Origin: Prorocentrum cordatum
Lineage: Eukaryota; Sar; Dinophyceae; Prorocentrales; Prorocentraceae
Length of the DNA: 64,000 bases
Assembly: GCA_963575745.1 (NCBI GenBank)
Contig: CAUYUJ010014617.1
Coordinates: 289,501 to 353,500, forward strand
Direction: 5' to 3'
The notes below the pieces were generated by a model. It saw nothing but the letters and a program-made list of their open reading frames with translations. It did no database searches and was not told the origin of the DNA. The translations under genes were made by a program, and so were the position numbers. Shown here in pieces: positions 1 to 9,605 of the stretch; the stretch's first letter is position 1; each line of letters opens with the position of its first letter.

Positions 1-155
1 CAGGATTCGGTGGCATGGGAACCCCACGGCATACGCTGTCTGGACAGACGAATCGCTCAACTTATTGTTCCGCACAGCTGCAGAGCACGCTCACCAACAG
101 AAGTTTGAGTTTCGCATTTTTCGGTCGTTCAATCTGATCTCGCAGCTCGGGCTCG

Positions 156-1055
156 ATGCCAGGATCTATTGCCCCAAGGACAATTGAGCATCCCTTGATC
201 CTGATGGCGGCCCCAGCGTGGTTGGTCCAGCGAGCCGAGGAGCTGGCTGTGGCGAATGGTGGCGTTGCTGAGCACGCAATGCTGCCTTGCGCCATCGACT
301 CCAGCAAGATGGTCAGCATGGCTTCAATGGAGGTGCTGAGCTGGCCCGACATGAATCGCAAATTTGACCTCGTTATGCTTTTTAGTGGCGCTGCAGGGGC
401 GGCCCGTCTGGCAGCATCTCAGGGGTTCGCAGTAGCAACTTACGACAGGGAAGACCACTGCCACCAGAATATCTCGACACTCCTGGGCACGCTGTTCGCG
501 GCATTCCTGATGATGTCCACTCGCGCTAATGGGCTGGTGTGGTGCTCCCCAGAGTGCAAGACGTGGCTAATTTTCTTGTGCCGATCGACCTACAGCCGAT
601 CCCTGCGCGGGTGGAACGTGTTAGGGAACGGCACTCCTGATGGGGACGCGGCCAATTCATCCAGCCTGGTTTTGGCGTGGCTCCTGAACCTCTGCTTCCT
701 TCAGCAGCTTCGTTTTGCAGTCGAGCAGCCAGTTAATTCGATTCTGTTTTCCGTCCCTTGGATTGCAGAAGCCCTCCACCTTGGAGGCGCCTCTAGGTTC
801 ACAACTTGGCTCGGCGAATTCGGCGGTGACACGCCGAAGTGCTTGGAGATTCACACCAACATACATTCGGCAATCGTGTCGTCGCACCTCGCCAGGGTAG
901 GTAGGAAGGGTGTCATGAAGCCGAAGGGCCGCCTCACAATTCAGAAGGGGAAGCGGTTCGACGGAAAGCCTACTGAGCTGAAAGCGTCCTCTGCATACCC
1001 AAAATACTTTTGCTCAGCAATCGTCGATGCAATGAGGGCAGGCAGGGATCCCTAA
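156..1055 (+). CDS. Methyltransferase-like protein, DCM-type motif order (putative)
   Basis: This is a 299-residue uninterrupted ORF. An in-frame TGA lies 18 bases before the ATG, so the start is plausible. Residues 75-81 read LFSGAAG after a hydrophobic strand, like motif I (SAM binding) of cytosine-5 methyltransferases. Residues 95-98 (TYDR) could supply the acidic ribose contact. Residues 129-134 (WCSPEC) sit where the catalytic PC motif is expected, and 189-192 (VEQP) where ENV is expected. The canonical PCQ and ENV are not preserved, so activity is doubtful. The C-terminal 60 residues are basic. I infer a divergent member of the class I methyltransferase fold; the true substrate is unknown. 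It is intronless, as many dinoflagellate genes are, and lies upstream of another ORF on the same strand that has its own leader relic. Confidence 0.5.
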   Translation: MPGSIAPRTIEHPLILMAAPAWLVQRAEELAVANGGVAEHAMLPCAIDSSKMVSMASMEVLSWPDMNRKFDLVMLFSGAAGAARLAASQGFAVATYDREDHCHQNISTLLGTLFAAFLMMSTRANGLVWCSPECKTWLIFLCRSTYSRSLRGWNVLGNGTPDGDAANSSSLVLAWLLNLCFLQQLRFAVEQPVNSILFSVPWIAEALHLGGASRFTTWLGEFGGDTPKCLEIHTNIHSAIVSSHLARVGRKGVMKPKGRLTIQKGKRFDGKPTELKASSAYPKYFCSAIVDAMRAGRDP

Positions 1056-1485
1056 TGCAGTTTGTGACTGGCCTGGGCGTGGCGCCCATCGATTGCACGC
1101 TGAGGGGAGATGGGGCGGGGTTCTGAAAGTATGAGAAGCCATTTGTTTCGGGGTGGATGGGGAGGGGATTCATTGAGCACTAATGCAGGTTCACAGACGC
1201 TCAGTTTAAAGTTTCTCGGGGCGATGCGCCACGACGCGTTTGTAGCACGCATTTCATGTAATAACAATTCAGCGAACTCGTTGCTTTCAGGATGCATGCT
1301 GCATCACCATAGTTTCATGCTGCGACATCGTTGGACGGGTTTGGCCCACGTACTGTCTCATGAGCCCTGCGAGTTTCCATGCAACAACGCGTACACAACA
1401 TCACATTGTTGAGAATCGCATTTCGTTCCAATGCTCGCTTCGCCACGCCACTTATCGGCACCGTCATCCGCACTATCAGTACGCA

Positions 1486-1508
1486 TCCGTAGCCATTTTT
1501 GGTTCGAA
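1486..1508 (+). other. Relict dinoflagellate spliced leader
   Basis: The sequence CCGTAGCCATTTTTGG followed by TTCGAA closely matches the conserved dinoflagellate spliced leader (CCGTAGCCATTTTGGCTC and following bases), with one extra T and a few substitutions toward its 3' end. It lies 52 bases before the ATG at 1561. Genomic leader relics are known to arise when a trans-spliced mRNA is reverse transcribed and reinserted, so I infer that the downstream ORF went through an mRNA intermediate. The rest of 1056-1560 shows no gene. Confidence 0.7.
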
Positions 1509-1560
1509 CCAACCTTGAAAAGGCATTCGGAACGAACTATTACCCACAGAGTTTCATCCG

Positions 1561-2175
1561 ATGGCGACCCGTTCGGAGGAGCCCCTGCCGCGAGAGGTCA
1601 AGCTTCACATCTCACTAGTGGAACCAGAACTACCGCAAGGGTTGGATGGAGCATCCTTTGAAATGATGATTCCAGTTACGATTGAACTTCGTCGGGGGTC
1701 TCACCGAGCTCCGAACGTGCGATTTGAGGACCCTCTGCAGGAGGCCGTTCAGGGGGTCGTCCAGTCAGCTCAAACGCATCTCGCACGTATCGCAGCAGCG
1801 GGCAGCTCGGACGAAGCAGTGGGCAGCTCGGGCGAAGTCAGGCTACCAATCCAGATCATGCCAGCCGCCAAGGCGCGCCCGAAGGCAGCGCATATCGTAG
1901 TTGACGCAGGCCCCGAGGTCCCGACCGTACAGCGGATTATGCCGCCGACGCCCCCTCCACCCCCTCCACCGGTGGGGCCAAGACAGACTCAAGATGAATG
2001 GTACCGTGATATGCCAGAGGGCGACTTCTCGCAAGAACACTATTGGAACCTCCAGGAGCGTGGCGAAGGTGCCGTGCAGACGGTCGACGTCGAGGACTCG
2101 GCCGAGGAGCAGCAGGAGCGGCCTCAGAAGAAGGGGAAGAACATGCGAGCCGAGATGACGCCTAACGACACGTGA
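1561..2175 (+). CDS. Hypothetical protein downstream of a relict spliced leader
   Basis: This is a 204-residue ORF beginning MATRSEE and ending in a charged tail (EEQQERPQKKGKN). I do not recognise a family. Visible features are a moderately hydrophobic N-terminal 60 residues with several beta-like stretches, a near-duplicate AGSSDEAVGSSGEV around residues 80-93, a proline run (PTPPPPPPPVGP) around residues 129-140, and an acidic then lysine-rich C-terminus that may be disordered. The relict leader 52 bases upstream and the lack of introns support a real, retroposed gene. A pseudogene cannot be excluded. Confidence 0.5.
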   Translation: MATRSEEPLPREVKLHISLVEPELPQGLDGASFEMMIPVTIELRRGSHRAPNVRFEDPLQEAVQGVVQSAQTHLARIAAAGSSDEAVGSSGEVRLPIQIMPAAKARPKAAHIVVDAGPEVPTVQRIMPPTPPPPPPPVGPRQTQDEWYRDMPEGDFSQEHYWNLQERGEGAVQTVDVEDSAEEQQERPQKKGKNMRAEMTPNDT

Positions 2176-2409
2176 GATTCGCTGCGGCCTGCGAGCTTAC
2201 ACGTGAAGCCTGACGAGCCTGTAGAAGCCTGCTGCGGAGTTTCGCTGCGTAGCCGAGGGCGAACACATTGCTCACGATATTTCATGTCAGTCGCACGCCA
2301 GTGATACGGATGTGGACGATGAAAGAGGAATTGCATGATGGAGGGGATGAGTTTAGAAAACAAGAAGGAGCTCAACGAGCTCATCGAAACTCAACGCGTG
2401 CGTTGATGT

Positions 2410-2530
2410 TCGTTGAGCTTAGTTTCTGGATTTCTGGTCTGAGTTCTGGATGTTTGTTTCTGGGTTTCTGGATTTTTGTCGATGCCTGGATTTCTGGATT
2501 TCTGGGTTTCTGGTCTGAGTTTATTGGTCG
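2410..2530 (+). repeat. Degenerate TTTCTGGA tandem repeat
   Basis: About a dozen variants of TTTCTGGA/TTTCTGGG follow one another, interrupted by short GTCTGAG and GTTTG segments. No gene is seen in 2176-2410. Confidence 0.7.
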
Positions 2531-2552
2531 GTGAGTCGGAAACCGAACAAGT

Positions 2553-2633
2553 GAAGAGGAGGAGGATGAGGAGGACGAGGAACAGGAGGAGCAGGAGGAG
2601 GAGGAGGAGGGGGAGGAGGAGGAGGGCGTCTTC
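2553..2633 (+). repeat. GGA-rich purine microsatellite
   Basis: The tract is almost pure A/G with GAG and GGA triplets. The long ORFs that cross it are translations of the repeat. Confidence 0.8.
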
Positions 2634-2639
2634 ATAGGG

Positions 2640-3417
2640 CGTCAGCGTTTGCGGCGCGCGGGAGGACGGGAGGATGGCAGGAGACGGAGGACGGTGCTCG
2701 CCCTTGCCGAGGCGCGGAAACCCTTTTTGGCGACGTTCCTGACAGATTTTCCGAGAGTGGGCCGAACAACCGTGGCGACATTGTGCCTCCCCCGTTCCCC
2801 ACTATTATTTTTTCTGTTGCTGCAACGCATTACCCGCAATTGCATGGTAACGGAGCATGGCTCAATGCCTATATAAGGCATTCCTGGGATCCTCAAGATC
2901 CCCTCAAGTAACCACGGCCCGACGGCTCGCAGCTGCCGCGCCCAGGCCCATAGGCAGTTGGCGCGCGGATTTTGGCCCATACCCCAACTCCAACACAAAC
3001 TGAATGGACGCGGCGCTATAGGCGTGGCGCCCGCACCAAACAATTTTTGCTATGGCCCGCGCGGACCTCGATCGGAGACCGTTCTGTCACGACAAATTGC
3101 GAGAAGCCCAATGTGAGGAAAAGCACACTTGCGCACTGCACGCAACACACTCATGTTTCTAACCCTCTTATGTGCTTCCAACGATCACCCAAACCCACAC
3201 CGCTGGGACAGGATCAAGATTTACACCGCTATTGGTGCATTTTCGTACTGCTCAGAAAGCGTACCCCGCGGAAACAGCGCGCGTCACACCTTGCACGTAC
3301 GCGGGCACGCACATCATGCATATTGGCCTCTTGGCTGAACAATGTATGCAATTTTGTGCAAAACGCTCGTGCATGATTTTAACATGTTTTACAATGGTCA
3401 ACATAAAACTGTAAAAC
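2640..3417. other. Unassigned intergenic stretch
   Basis: Only short ORFs with no recognisable motif occur here. A TATATAAGG-like string lies near 2870, but dinoflagellates do not depend on a canonical TATA box, so I do not call a promoter. Confidence 0.5.
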
Positions 3418-3556
3418 GAGATCCAACACATCAATTGAGATCCAACACACAATTTGAGATCCAACATGATAAATGAGATCCGACGCCAAAAACATTCAAA
3501 ATGAGATCCAACCATTGTTTTGAGATCCAGAGGCCTTGGATCTGAAAACGAGATCC
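3418..3556 (+). repeat. Spaced GAGATCC repeat at the edge of E3
   Basis: The heptamer GAGATCC occurs at 3418, 3437, 3455, 3474, 3503, 3522 and 3550, so the spacing is 19, 18, 19, 29, 19 and 28. Most copies continue as GAGATCCAACA. The last copy directly abuts the truncated end of the RT ORF of E3. Confidence 0.8.
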
Positions 3557-4514
3557 TCAGAACCTCAGGGGGTACGCGATGCCGAGCGAGTCGAGCTTGT
3601 CCTTCGCGGCCTGCAGCGCGTGCCCGACGTCGTCGCTCGAGAGGCCCAGGAACGAGACGTTGTCCACGTAGACCGACCCGGTGGGGCGGAAGGGCGCCGC
3701 GACGGGAGCCGGCTGCTTGTCAAGCAGCAGGCGGCGGGCACCACCCGGCAGCGTGTCCGAGACCCAGGACGTGACGGACGAGTGCGCGGCCCAGAGTGCC
3801 CAGGACCACCCCATCGGCACCCCGCGGAAGACCGGGAAGACGAGCTCGTCGGGGCCGACAGGGGACAGGCCGTCGGGCGTCCAGATGTGGGAGACCTGGT
3901 AGTAGGACGCCCGCTCTGGAAAATCCATCCCGAAATCCTCCGCGACGCGCTCCGAGAAGAACTGGTAGAACGAGTCCTGGAGGTCGAGGGACGACCCGAA
4001 GATCTGGGCAGGCGAGCCGTCGGCACTATCTCGACCGGCGTCCGAGAGCGCAGCATCGGACCAGTCCTGCTCGCTGAGGGCGGCCGGGGTCCCGAGGGCG
4101 GCGCGCGGGGGCGCCCAGCGGGTGCGGTTGGTGTCGCGAGCGTCGACGACCAGGCGGATCCAGCCGCCCTTCTTCTCGACGAAGAAGCACCCCACGCGTG
4201 ACCTGATCCGCCGCCGGAAGCCCACCAGCCCGCGCTCCGCGAGCCTGAGGGGGAAGTCCCGGCGAAGGCGGGCGTCGCTGGCGAGCCGCGCGTCCCAGTA
4301 CGGCTTGACCGGCGGCAGGAGCTCGAGGTCTTGCTCCACCACGCGGTCCGGCTTGCGGATGTAGGCGTCGGGGTCGCGGAAGGCGTCGACGACGAACTTC
4401 GGGCAGACCTCCTCCACGTCTCGAGGCGTGACCGAGGACTGCCAGAACTTGAGCTTGGACTCCTCGTGCGGGACCACCTTGGACGGCGCGCCACCGTAGA
4501 GCGAGTCGGACTTT
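3557..4514 (-). pseudogene. Truncated reverse transcriptase of E3 pol
   Basis: The reading frame resumes after the insertion with LYGGAPSKVVPHEES and runs through recognisable RT palm motifs. These are FFVEKKGGWIRLVVDAR (fingers), LDLQDSFYQF (motif A with its Asp), FRGVPMGWSWALW (motif B) and SVYVDNVSF (motif C, YVDN instead of YxDD). It ends at a stop soon after GIAYPLRF, which leaves no RNase H or recombinase. The final residues run into the GAGATCC repeat, so the stop is probably accidental. The family uses RT to copy element RNA; this fragment cannot be autonomous. A start codon at 4648 lies inside the inserted DNA and is not the original one. Confidence 0.75.
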
Positions 4515-4944
4515 AGGCGGGGCGAACAGGGCCATCCAGAAGGTGGGCCGTCGAAAGGGTGCATGGAACGGCTTTCGGGGAGGCGTTCCAAGATTTCTGG
4601 AACGCCTTTCCGCCCAGCGTTCGGAGCAGTTCGGTCGCCTCGGCCCACGGCCCGCTACCGCGTCGACATGGAGACACCTCGAAGCGGGATCAGGCCGCAC
4701 GAGTGAAGCCAAATTGTCTGCGAGGGGCAGCCTTGGAATTGCTGTTCTGCCACCCTCTCTCCTTCTCGTCCTAGGTGTGCCCGTCGACCGCCGCGCCCTT
4801 TCTGTGGCGCCGAAGTGGCCACTTCGCCTGGTCTGCCCCGTGCACGCTCCCGTGCTGGCCCTCCCCCTGCCTCCGCCCACCGCGCAGCCCCTTGCCCCCT
4901 CCGCCGCCACCTCCCCTTTTCTCCCTTCACTCCCCTTTTCGCCC

Positions 4945-4946
<2 letters not shown>

Positions 4947-4983
<37 letters not shown>

Positions 4984-4985
4984 CC
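4947..4985 (+). repeat. CGT trinucleotide microsatellite
   Basis: About a dozen consecutive CGT triplets lie inside the insertion. A shorter CGTCGTCGT tract followed by TCC triplets recurs at 5844-5883. Confidence 0.85.
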
Positions 4986-5303
4986 GCGTCCCACACCAGT
5001 GTCGTTCAGCGCCTCACTGATGCTAGCCCGCTACTTACATCTGCCAACCGCGCCCATTTTCTCTCGCACTCTGCCTCCCTCATCCCTCCCCCCCCCCTCC
5101 CCCTCCCTTCCCCCAGCTCCCCTGTCCTATTTCGCCTTCCCCCGTCCCCTTCCCCTTCCCTCCCTCCATTTGCCCCTTTCTTCCAACCTCGTGCTCTCCC
5201 GCTCCCACCCCTCCCCATTCCCTCCGCCGCCAGCCCTTCCCGAACGCTGTTCCGGGAAGGCGCGCAGCCCTTCCCGAACGCTGTTCCGCGGAGGCCGAAT
5301 GCA

Positions 5304-5598
5304 GGCCCCAAGTGGGCCATCCGTCCGGCTGATGCTCCGAGGCCCCAAGTGGGCCATCCACCCGGCTCCTGGAGGCCGCCCCCCCCGAGGCCCCAAGTGG
5401 GCCATCCATCCGGCTCATGCACGCCCCCGACCCTCGCACGCCCTGCGCGCAACCCCCTCGCCGCCCCCAGGCCCCAAGTGGGCCATCCACCCGGCTCATG
5501 GAACATCACACCGGGGCACCCAGTACCCCTGCACTGGTCCAGGGCCCCAAGTGGGCCATCCGTCCGGCTGATGCTCCGAGGCCCCAAGTGGGCCATCC
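5304..5598 (+). repeat. Six spaced copies of GGCCCCAAGTGGGCCATCC
   Basis: Identical 19-base units start at 5304, 5341, 5389, 5470, 5543 and 5580, all in the same direction. Most are followed by a variant of ACCCGGCTCATGG. They share the GGGCCATCC core with the terminal repeats of the insertion, so they may be subterminal binding sites or copies derived from its ends. Confidence 0.85.
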
Positions 5599-6409
5599 AC
5601 CCGGCTCATGGAACCCCTTCCCAGAGCTCCCTCGGAAAGGCGTTCCGCGCCTCGGGGGAAGGGTACTCGCGCGCCTGGCCGCCTTGGCTCCCGCGACCCA
5701 GGGCGCCCTTGCACCGATCCCAAACCACCCCGCCTCTCCCTCCCCTTCTCCTGCTCCCATGCCTCCCTCCATCCCTCCCTCCCGCCAGCATTCCTGCCCT
5801 CTCGCCCCGCACCTCGTCGTCCCTTTTCTCCCTTTTCGCCCCGCGTCGTCGTCGTCCTCCTCCTCCTCCTCCTCCTCCTCCTCACATGTCCTCATCCTTC
5901 CGCCCCCCCTCCTTCCTCCTCCATCATCCTCCGCAATCCTGCTCCCGCCCTCCTCCCTCATCGTCCTCCATGCTCATCCTTATGAACCTCCTTTTCCTCC
6001 TCCTCCCTCATTCATCCCATTATCACCTCTCCCTCCTCCTCCTTCTCCTCCTTCTCCTCCTCCTCCCCTCCTCCTCCCCCTTTTTTTGACAACCCAACGT
6101 CGAGGCGAGTGCACCGCGTCTAGAAGGGCAGCAGTACAGGTGTGGAGGACACTGAGAAAACATGAAGGGAGAAGAGATCGAAAGCCAGTGGGACCATTAA
6201 ATACGCAAGAGAAGTGGAGACAGTCGAGAGGGCCCAGGGCTGTCTAGCTGGCAGGAGCTGATTCCAGCAAAGATGGTTGAGGGACGAGGTGAAAGTGGAC
6301 GGCCGAGCCATCCGCAATCCCAGCTGTGATTTCTCGCACCACCGCGCTTCCATCCACCCGATGAACGGCCCACTTGTTCATCCACCCCCTGGATGGCCCA
6401 GTTCGCCCC

Positions 6410-6763
6410 CTCCAAGGACTTGAGGAGCTCCTGAAGGGCTCCGCGAGGGTGAAGGTCTGCCGGGCGAGGGCCGCACTCCGCCACGCAGCGGCCGAGCTGC
6501 CGGCCGCACGAGGGCGAGGTCGCCGAACCCGAAGTCCCTGAATCGGCAGCGCCACCTGGCCCGCGGCCACGATGGCGCACCGCGCAGGCGGCGAGACAGT
6601 TGATCGAGTGAACTGCCTCTCGAACACGGTGTTCACGAGAGCGTCGCTGAAGCACCCGCTGGCGCAGGTACCGCGGCGCCCCGCTGAGGTCGACCGGCGG
6701 GCCAGGCCCCGGGACCGAAAGCGGCAGCGGGTCCCCGTGCGAGGAGCGAGATCCCGATGCCAT
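6410..6763 (-). pseudogene. N-terminal remnant of E3 pol
   Basis: On the minus strand the segment REAVHSINCLAAC followed by PRPADLHPRGALQELLKSLEGA resembles the region just upstream of RT in dinoflagellate retroelement pol proteins. In E1 the equivalent part contains LAQYSVIALNWL. It stops at the inverted end of the 1.89-kb insertion and has no partner in frame beyond it. Assignment rests on position and partial resemblance. Confidence 0.45.
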
Positions 6764-6869
6764 GAGGAGGGCGTGGAGGCGTCCGCGGCGGAGGAACCCG
6801 CGGCGGCAGCCAGGCAGGGCGGGGCGCCGCAGGACGCCCAGCCCCAGGAGGGGGCCGGCCGGCCCCCTG

Positions 6870-7998
6870 CTACTTGCCAGCGTCGGCCCCGCCGCCTCTG
6901 GGCCCCTTCGGGGGCGCCTTGGGCTGCGCGGCCGTCCTCTCCTCCTGCCACTGCCGATTCGCCTTCATAGTCTGGGCGCGGGCCCGCGCCTGATCGCCAA
7001 CCCATCCATCGAACTCTGGCAGCACCATGCCACCCGTGTCGTCGACGCCCGTGTCGAGGATGAGGTCGAGCCCCTCGAAGTCGGGAGCCCGAGGGTTCTT
7101 GCGGGTGGCCGACTCCAGCTGCTTGAGCCGCCTGACGAGGTACTCGGCGCCCGCGATGTTGAACAGGTCCAGCTGGTCGAACTGCTGCATCATCCGAAGC
7201 GACACGCAGATCATGTGGTGCTCGCGGGCCACGTTGCCACGCTCGGCCACCCCACTGCGTCGGAGCCAGGTGGTGCGGTGCTCTTCCCAGTTGCCCTGCC
7301 CTCCGTCGCGAAGGGAGAGCACGGCCTCCCTCGTGGCCCTGCGGCCCTGCATGCAGAGGCCAGCCCGGGATCGTCGTCTCCTTCATGCGGCGGACCGAGT
7401 CGCGGAAGTCGATGTACCTGCCACCGTCCTGGTCCCTCTCGTCGCCGACGACGCGTGGGTCCCGGCCAGCGCCGCCACGAGCTCTCGCGAGGTAGGTGTC
7501 GAAGTTCTGACCCTCGCCCACCTTGATCGCGTGGATCCAGACGTCGTCGAGCCGCACGAGCCCGACGTCGCCGCGCCGCACCAGGACCTCCTCGTTGGCG
7601 AGCACCTGGGGCGGCACCTCCTCGCCGAAATGCGACGAGGTGGGGTCGCTGACGTACCACTTGTCGCCCGGGAGGCCCACCACGCCCGCGAGGTCGAAGC
7701 CGAGGATCGTGCCGAGGGCCCTGGCCTCCTCGAGGTAGCCCTGCATATCCTCCGCCGCCACGTCGTCGAAAGCGTAGATGTTCCCAGCATGCCGGGCCGG
7801 GAACGGTCCCGACCTCCGAAGGGCCAGCACCCGAAAGGTGGCCAGGTCCACGAAGGCCACCTCCCCGTCCGGCGTGAGCCACATCCACTTCTGGGCGTCC
7901 CCCTTCACCAGCAGGACTCGGTGGTGCCACTGAAAGTTGGCGTCGTCCTCGTACCTGACGAGGCACTGGCTGAACGGCGTGTCCAGCGCTCGGGCCAT
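6870..7998 (-). pseudogene. gag-like ORF of E3, interrupted by one frameshift
   Basis: The ATG at 7998 sits in GCCGCCATGGCC and opens MARALDTPFSQC. The first frame continues to RMKETTIPGWPLH (about 7350). The coding signal then continues in the next frame from GRRATREAVLSL through EFDGWVGDQARARAQ to GGGADAGK and a stop at 6870. A single-base indel near 7345-7352, in a CATGCAGGGCC context, explains the switch. The protein lacks zinc knuckles, as does the gag of E1. It would be the structural or RNA-binding protein of the element. A programmed shift is possible but there is no slippery heptamer at this point, so a mutation or base-call error is more likely. Confidence 0.65.
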
Positions 7999-8006
7999 GG
8001 CGGCCC

Positions 8007-8456
8007 CTAGTCACTGCGGGTGCCTGGAGCCCGTCGGCCTCGCCCGAGAGCCGACGGAGTCGCGACGTGCGTGCCGCCGGCGTCGTCCTCGACGGCGAGG
8101 GCCCGCGCTCTCGCGGCCGGCCGAACCGGCGCTCCAGCCGCCAGCCAGGCCGCTGTCGCCAGCCCAGCGCCAAGGGCCACGCCCACCACGGCGGCGCCGC
8201 AGAGGTCGAGCCCCGTGTAGTGCCCCAGCGGAAGCGGGCACGGCGGGCAGGGCTGGCACGCGGCCCCCTGCAGGTGCTCCGGGCCGCAGCGCGCCAGCTG
8301 CTCCCGGAGGATGGCCACGAGGCCGTCGGTGGTGTCCGAGCCCTCGAACACGCAGCGGCAAGAGACCTCGGCGACCCCGCCGCGGCCAGCCCCGGTCCAG
8401 CGCTCGGAGAGCGCCCCGAGAACCCAGCCGCCGGCTGCGTGCACCCACGCGGCCAT
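8007..8456 (-). CDS. Small membrane protein upstream of gag in E3
   Basis: I start the ORF at the ATG at 8456 (MAAWVHAAGGWVLGAL), giving 149 residues; the longer upstream extension is simple-sequence-like. It contains a Cys-rich segment (CRC, then CQPCPPCP) and one strong hydrophobic helix (LCGAAVVGVALGAGLATAAWL), followed by a basic and alanine-rich tail. It ends with TAG eight bases before the gag ATG. E1 has a small ORF with the same Cys-plus-helix design in the same place, so this is probably a conserved first gene of the family. Its function is unknown. Confidence 0.6.
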   Translation of the reverse strand: MAAWVHAAGGWVLGALSERWTGAGRGGVAEVSCRCVFEGSDTTDGLVAILREQLARCGPEHLQGAACQPCPPCPLPLGHYTGLDLCGAAVVGVALGAGLATAAWLAAGAPVRPAARARALAVEDDAGGTHVATPSALGRGRRAPGTRSD

Positions 8457-8600
8457 GAAACCTTCACGGCAGAAAGGCTTGAGGGGAAGAGGCAGCGGGA
8501 GGGGAGAGAGCGAATGCACAAGCGATGTGACCAAATGCAATAAGAAGAAAAAGAGAAGAAGAAAACAAAACGCCGTAAATATAAACTTTGGGCGCTCCGT

Positions 8601-8713
8601 GCGGAGTTCTTGGACCTGCGCTGGACCCCCCTCCCTGTGGCGCGCGGAGCGCGACAAGGGCGACGCCGGAGGCGCCGCCGAGAGCGGCGCAGGCGTGGAC
8701 CCAAGAACTCCGC
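8601..8713. repeat. 13-bp inverted repeat in the E3 leader
   Basis: GCGGAGTTCTTGG at 8601-8613 is mirrored by its exact complement at 8701-8713, with an 87-base GC-rich loop. It lies upstream of the first E3 ORF and could fold in the element RNA, or it could mark a terminus. Confidence 0.6.
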
Positions 8714-8898
8714 GCGGCGCACCAAGAGTTCCTGTTCATGCCGCTTCTTCGAAGGAGCATCTGGCCCAGATCACCTCTCTTCTCTCTGAGCTCCCCTCCC
8801 CGCCCCCCTGCGCGGACCCGCTCCGGGCGGCCCGGCCCGCCCCCCCCGCCGCGGGGCGGCGCCCGCGCTGGGCGGGTCGCCGACGCCGGCGCCGACGG

Positions 8899-8901
8899 CG
8901 C

Positions 8902-8935
<34 letters not shown>

Positions 8936-8944
8936 GGCCGCCGG

Positions 8945-8978
<34 letters not shown>

Positions 8979-9111
8979 CGCAGGGAGGCGAGCACGACGA
9001 GGCCGAGGACGCGGACGACGAGGACGACGAGGTCGACGGTCGGCGGTCCACGGTTGACGGTGGACGGTGGACGGTGGACGGTGGACGGTGGACGGTGGAC
9101 GGTGGACGGAA

Positions 9112-9182
<71 letters not shown>

Positions 9183-9183
9183 C
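8899..9183 (+). repeat. GAC microsatellites and a GGTGGAC heptamer array
   Basis: There are GAC/GACGAG triplets at about 8899-8980, seven or more copies of GGTGGAC at 9055-9108, and an uninterrupted GAC run at 9112-9183. The Asp or Thr homopolymer ORFs seen here are repeat artefacts. Confidence 0.9.
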
Positions 9184-9375
9184 GACGGAGGGCGAGGCGA
9201 GCACGCCGAGGACGGCGGGTCGGAGAACTCAGGCTGCAGACCGTCGAGGTGCCCCGGAGGGAGTTCTCCCCGGACGTGCCTCGGGAGCCGCGGGGTCGAG
9301 GCACTGCCTCAGGCTGCCCTCCTGCCTCACCTCCTCCGTCGTTCGTCCTCCCTCCTCCGCGGGTCGTCCTCCTCG

Positions 9376-9602
9376 CCCTCCTCCCCGCCTCCTCTTCTTC
9401 CTCCTCCTCTTCCTCCTCCTCCTCCACCTCCTCCTCCTCCTCCTCCTCCTCCTCCTCCTGCTCTGGGTACTGGGCGCCCCACGTCCCGCTCTGCAACACG
9501 TGGCACAAATCCTACTCCCCCTCCTCCTCCTCCTCCTCCTCCTCCCTCCCTCCTCCTCCCTCCTCCTCCTCCTCCTCCTCCTCCTCCTCCTCCTCCTCCC
9601 GC
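9376..9602 (+). repeat. TCC-rich microsatellites
   Basis: Two tracts of TCC/CTC triplets (about 9376-9466 and 9514-9602) flank a short unique segment. Glycine-rich, proline-rich or serine-rich ORFs here are repeat translations. Confidence 0.9.
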
Positions 9603-9605
9603 GCC

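Larger units (their letters stand above)
4519..6409. mobile_element. 1.89-kb insertion with 21-bp terminal inverted repeats
   Basis: The left end (4519-4539) and the right end (6389-6409) are inverted copies of GGGGCGAACWGGGCCATCC plus AG, with one mismatch in 21 bases. The similarity continues more weakly inward. The insertion separates the pol start of E3 from its RT. Inside are six direct copies of a unit that contains the core GGGCCATCC found in the ends, CGT and CT microsatellites, and no credible ORF; the long ORFs over it are repeat translations. I infer a non-autonomous DNA transposon or a repeat-expanded relative. A target-site duplication is not evident. Confidence 0.5.
3557..8735 (-). 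mobile_element. E3: broken tyrosine-recombinase-type retroelement
   Basis: Read on the minus strand, the element keeps the order seen in E1: a small membrane ORF (8456-8007), gag (7998-6870), the pol N-terminus (6763-6410) and an RT fragment (4514-3557). It is broken by a frameshift in gag, by a 1.89-kb insertion between the pol start and RT, and by loss of everything after the RT palm (no RNase H or recombinase). The outer boundaries are inferred from where the coding signal ends; no terminal repeats were found. An inverted repeat at 8601-8713 may lie in its 5' leader. Confidence 0.7.

Noticed and set aside
2868-2880. TATATAAGG as a promoter TATA box
   Set aside because: Dinoflagellates do not use a standard TATA box and no gene follows at a suitable distance.
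4511-6415. AAGTCC on both sides of the 1.89-kb insertion as a target-site duplication
   Set aside because: The two occurrences lie at different distances from the inverted ends, so they do not bracket the element properly.
9112-9183. Long Asp/Thr/Arg homopolymer ORFs over GAC repeats
   Set aside because: Every frame of a trinucleotide repeat is open, so these ORFs carry no coding information.
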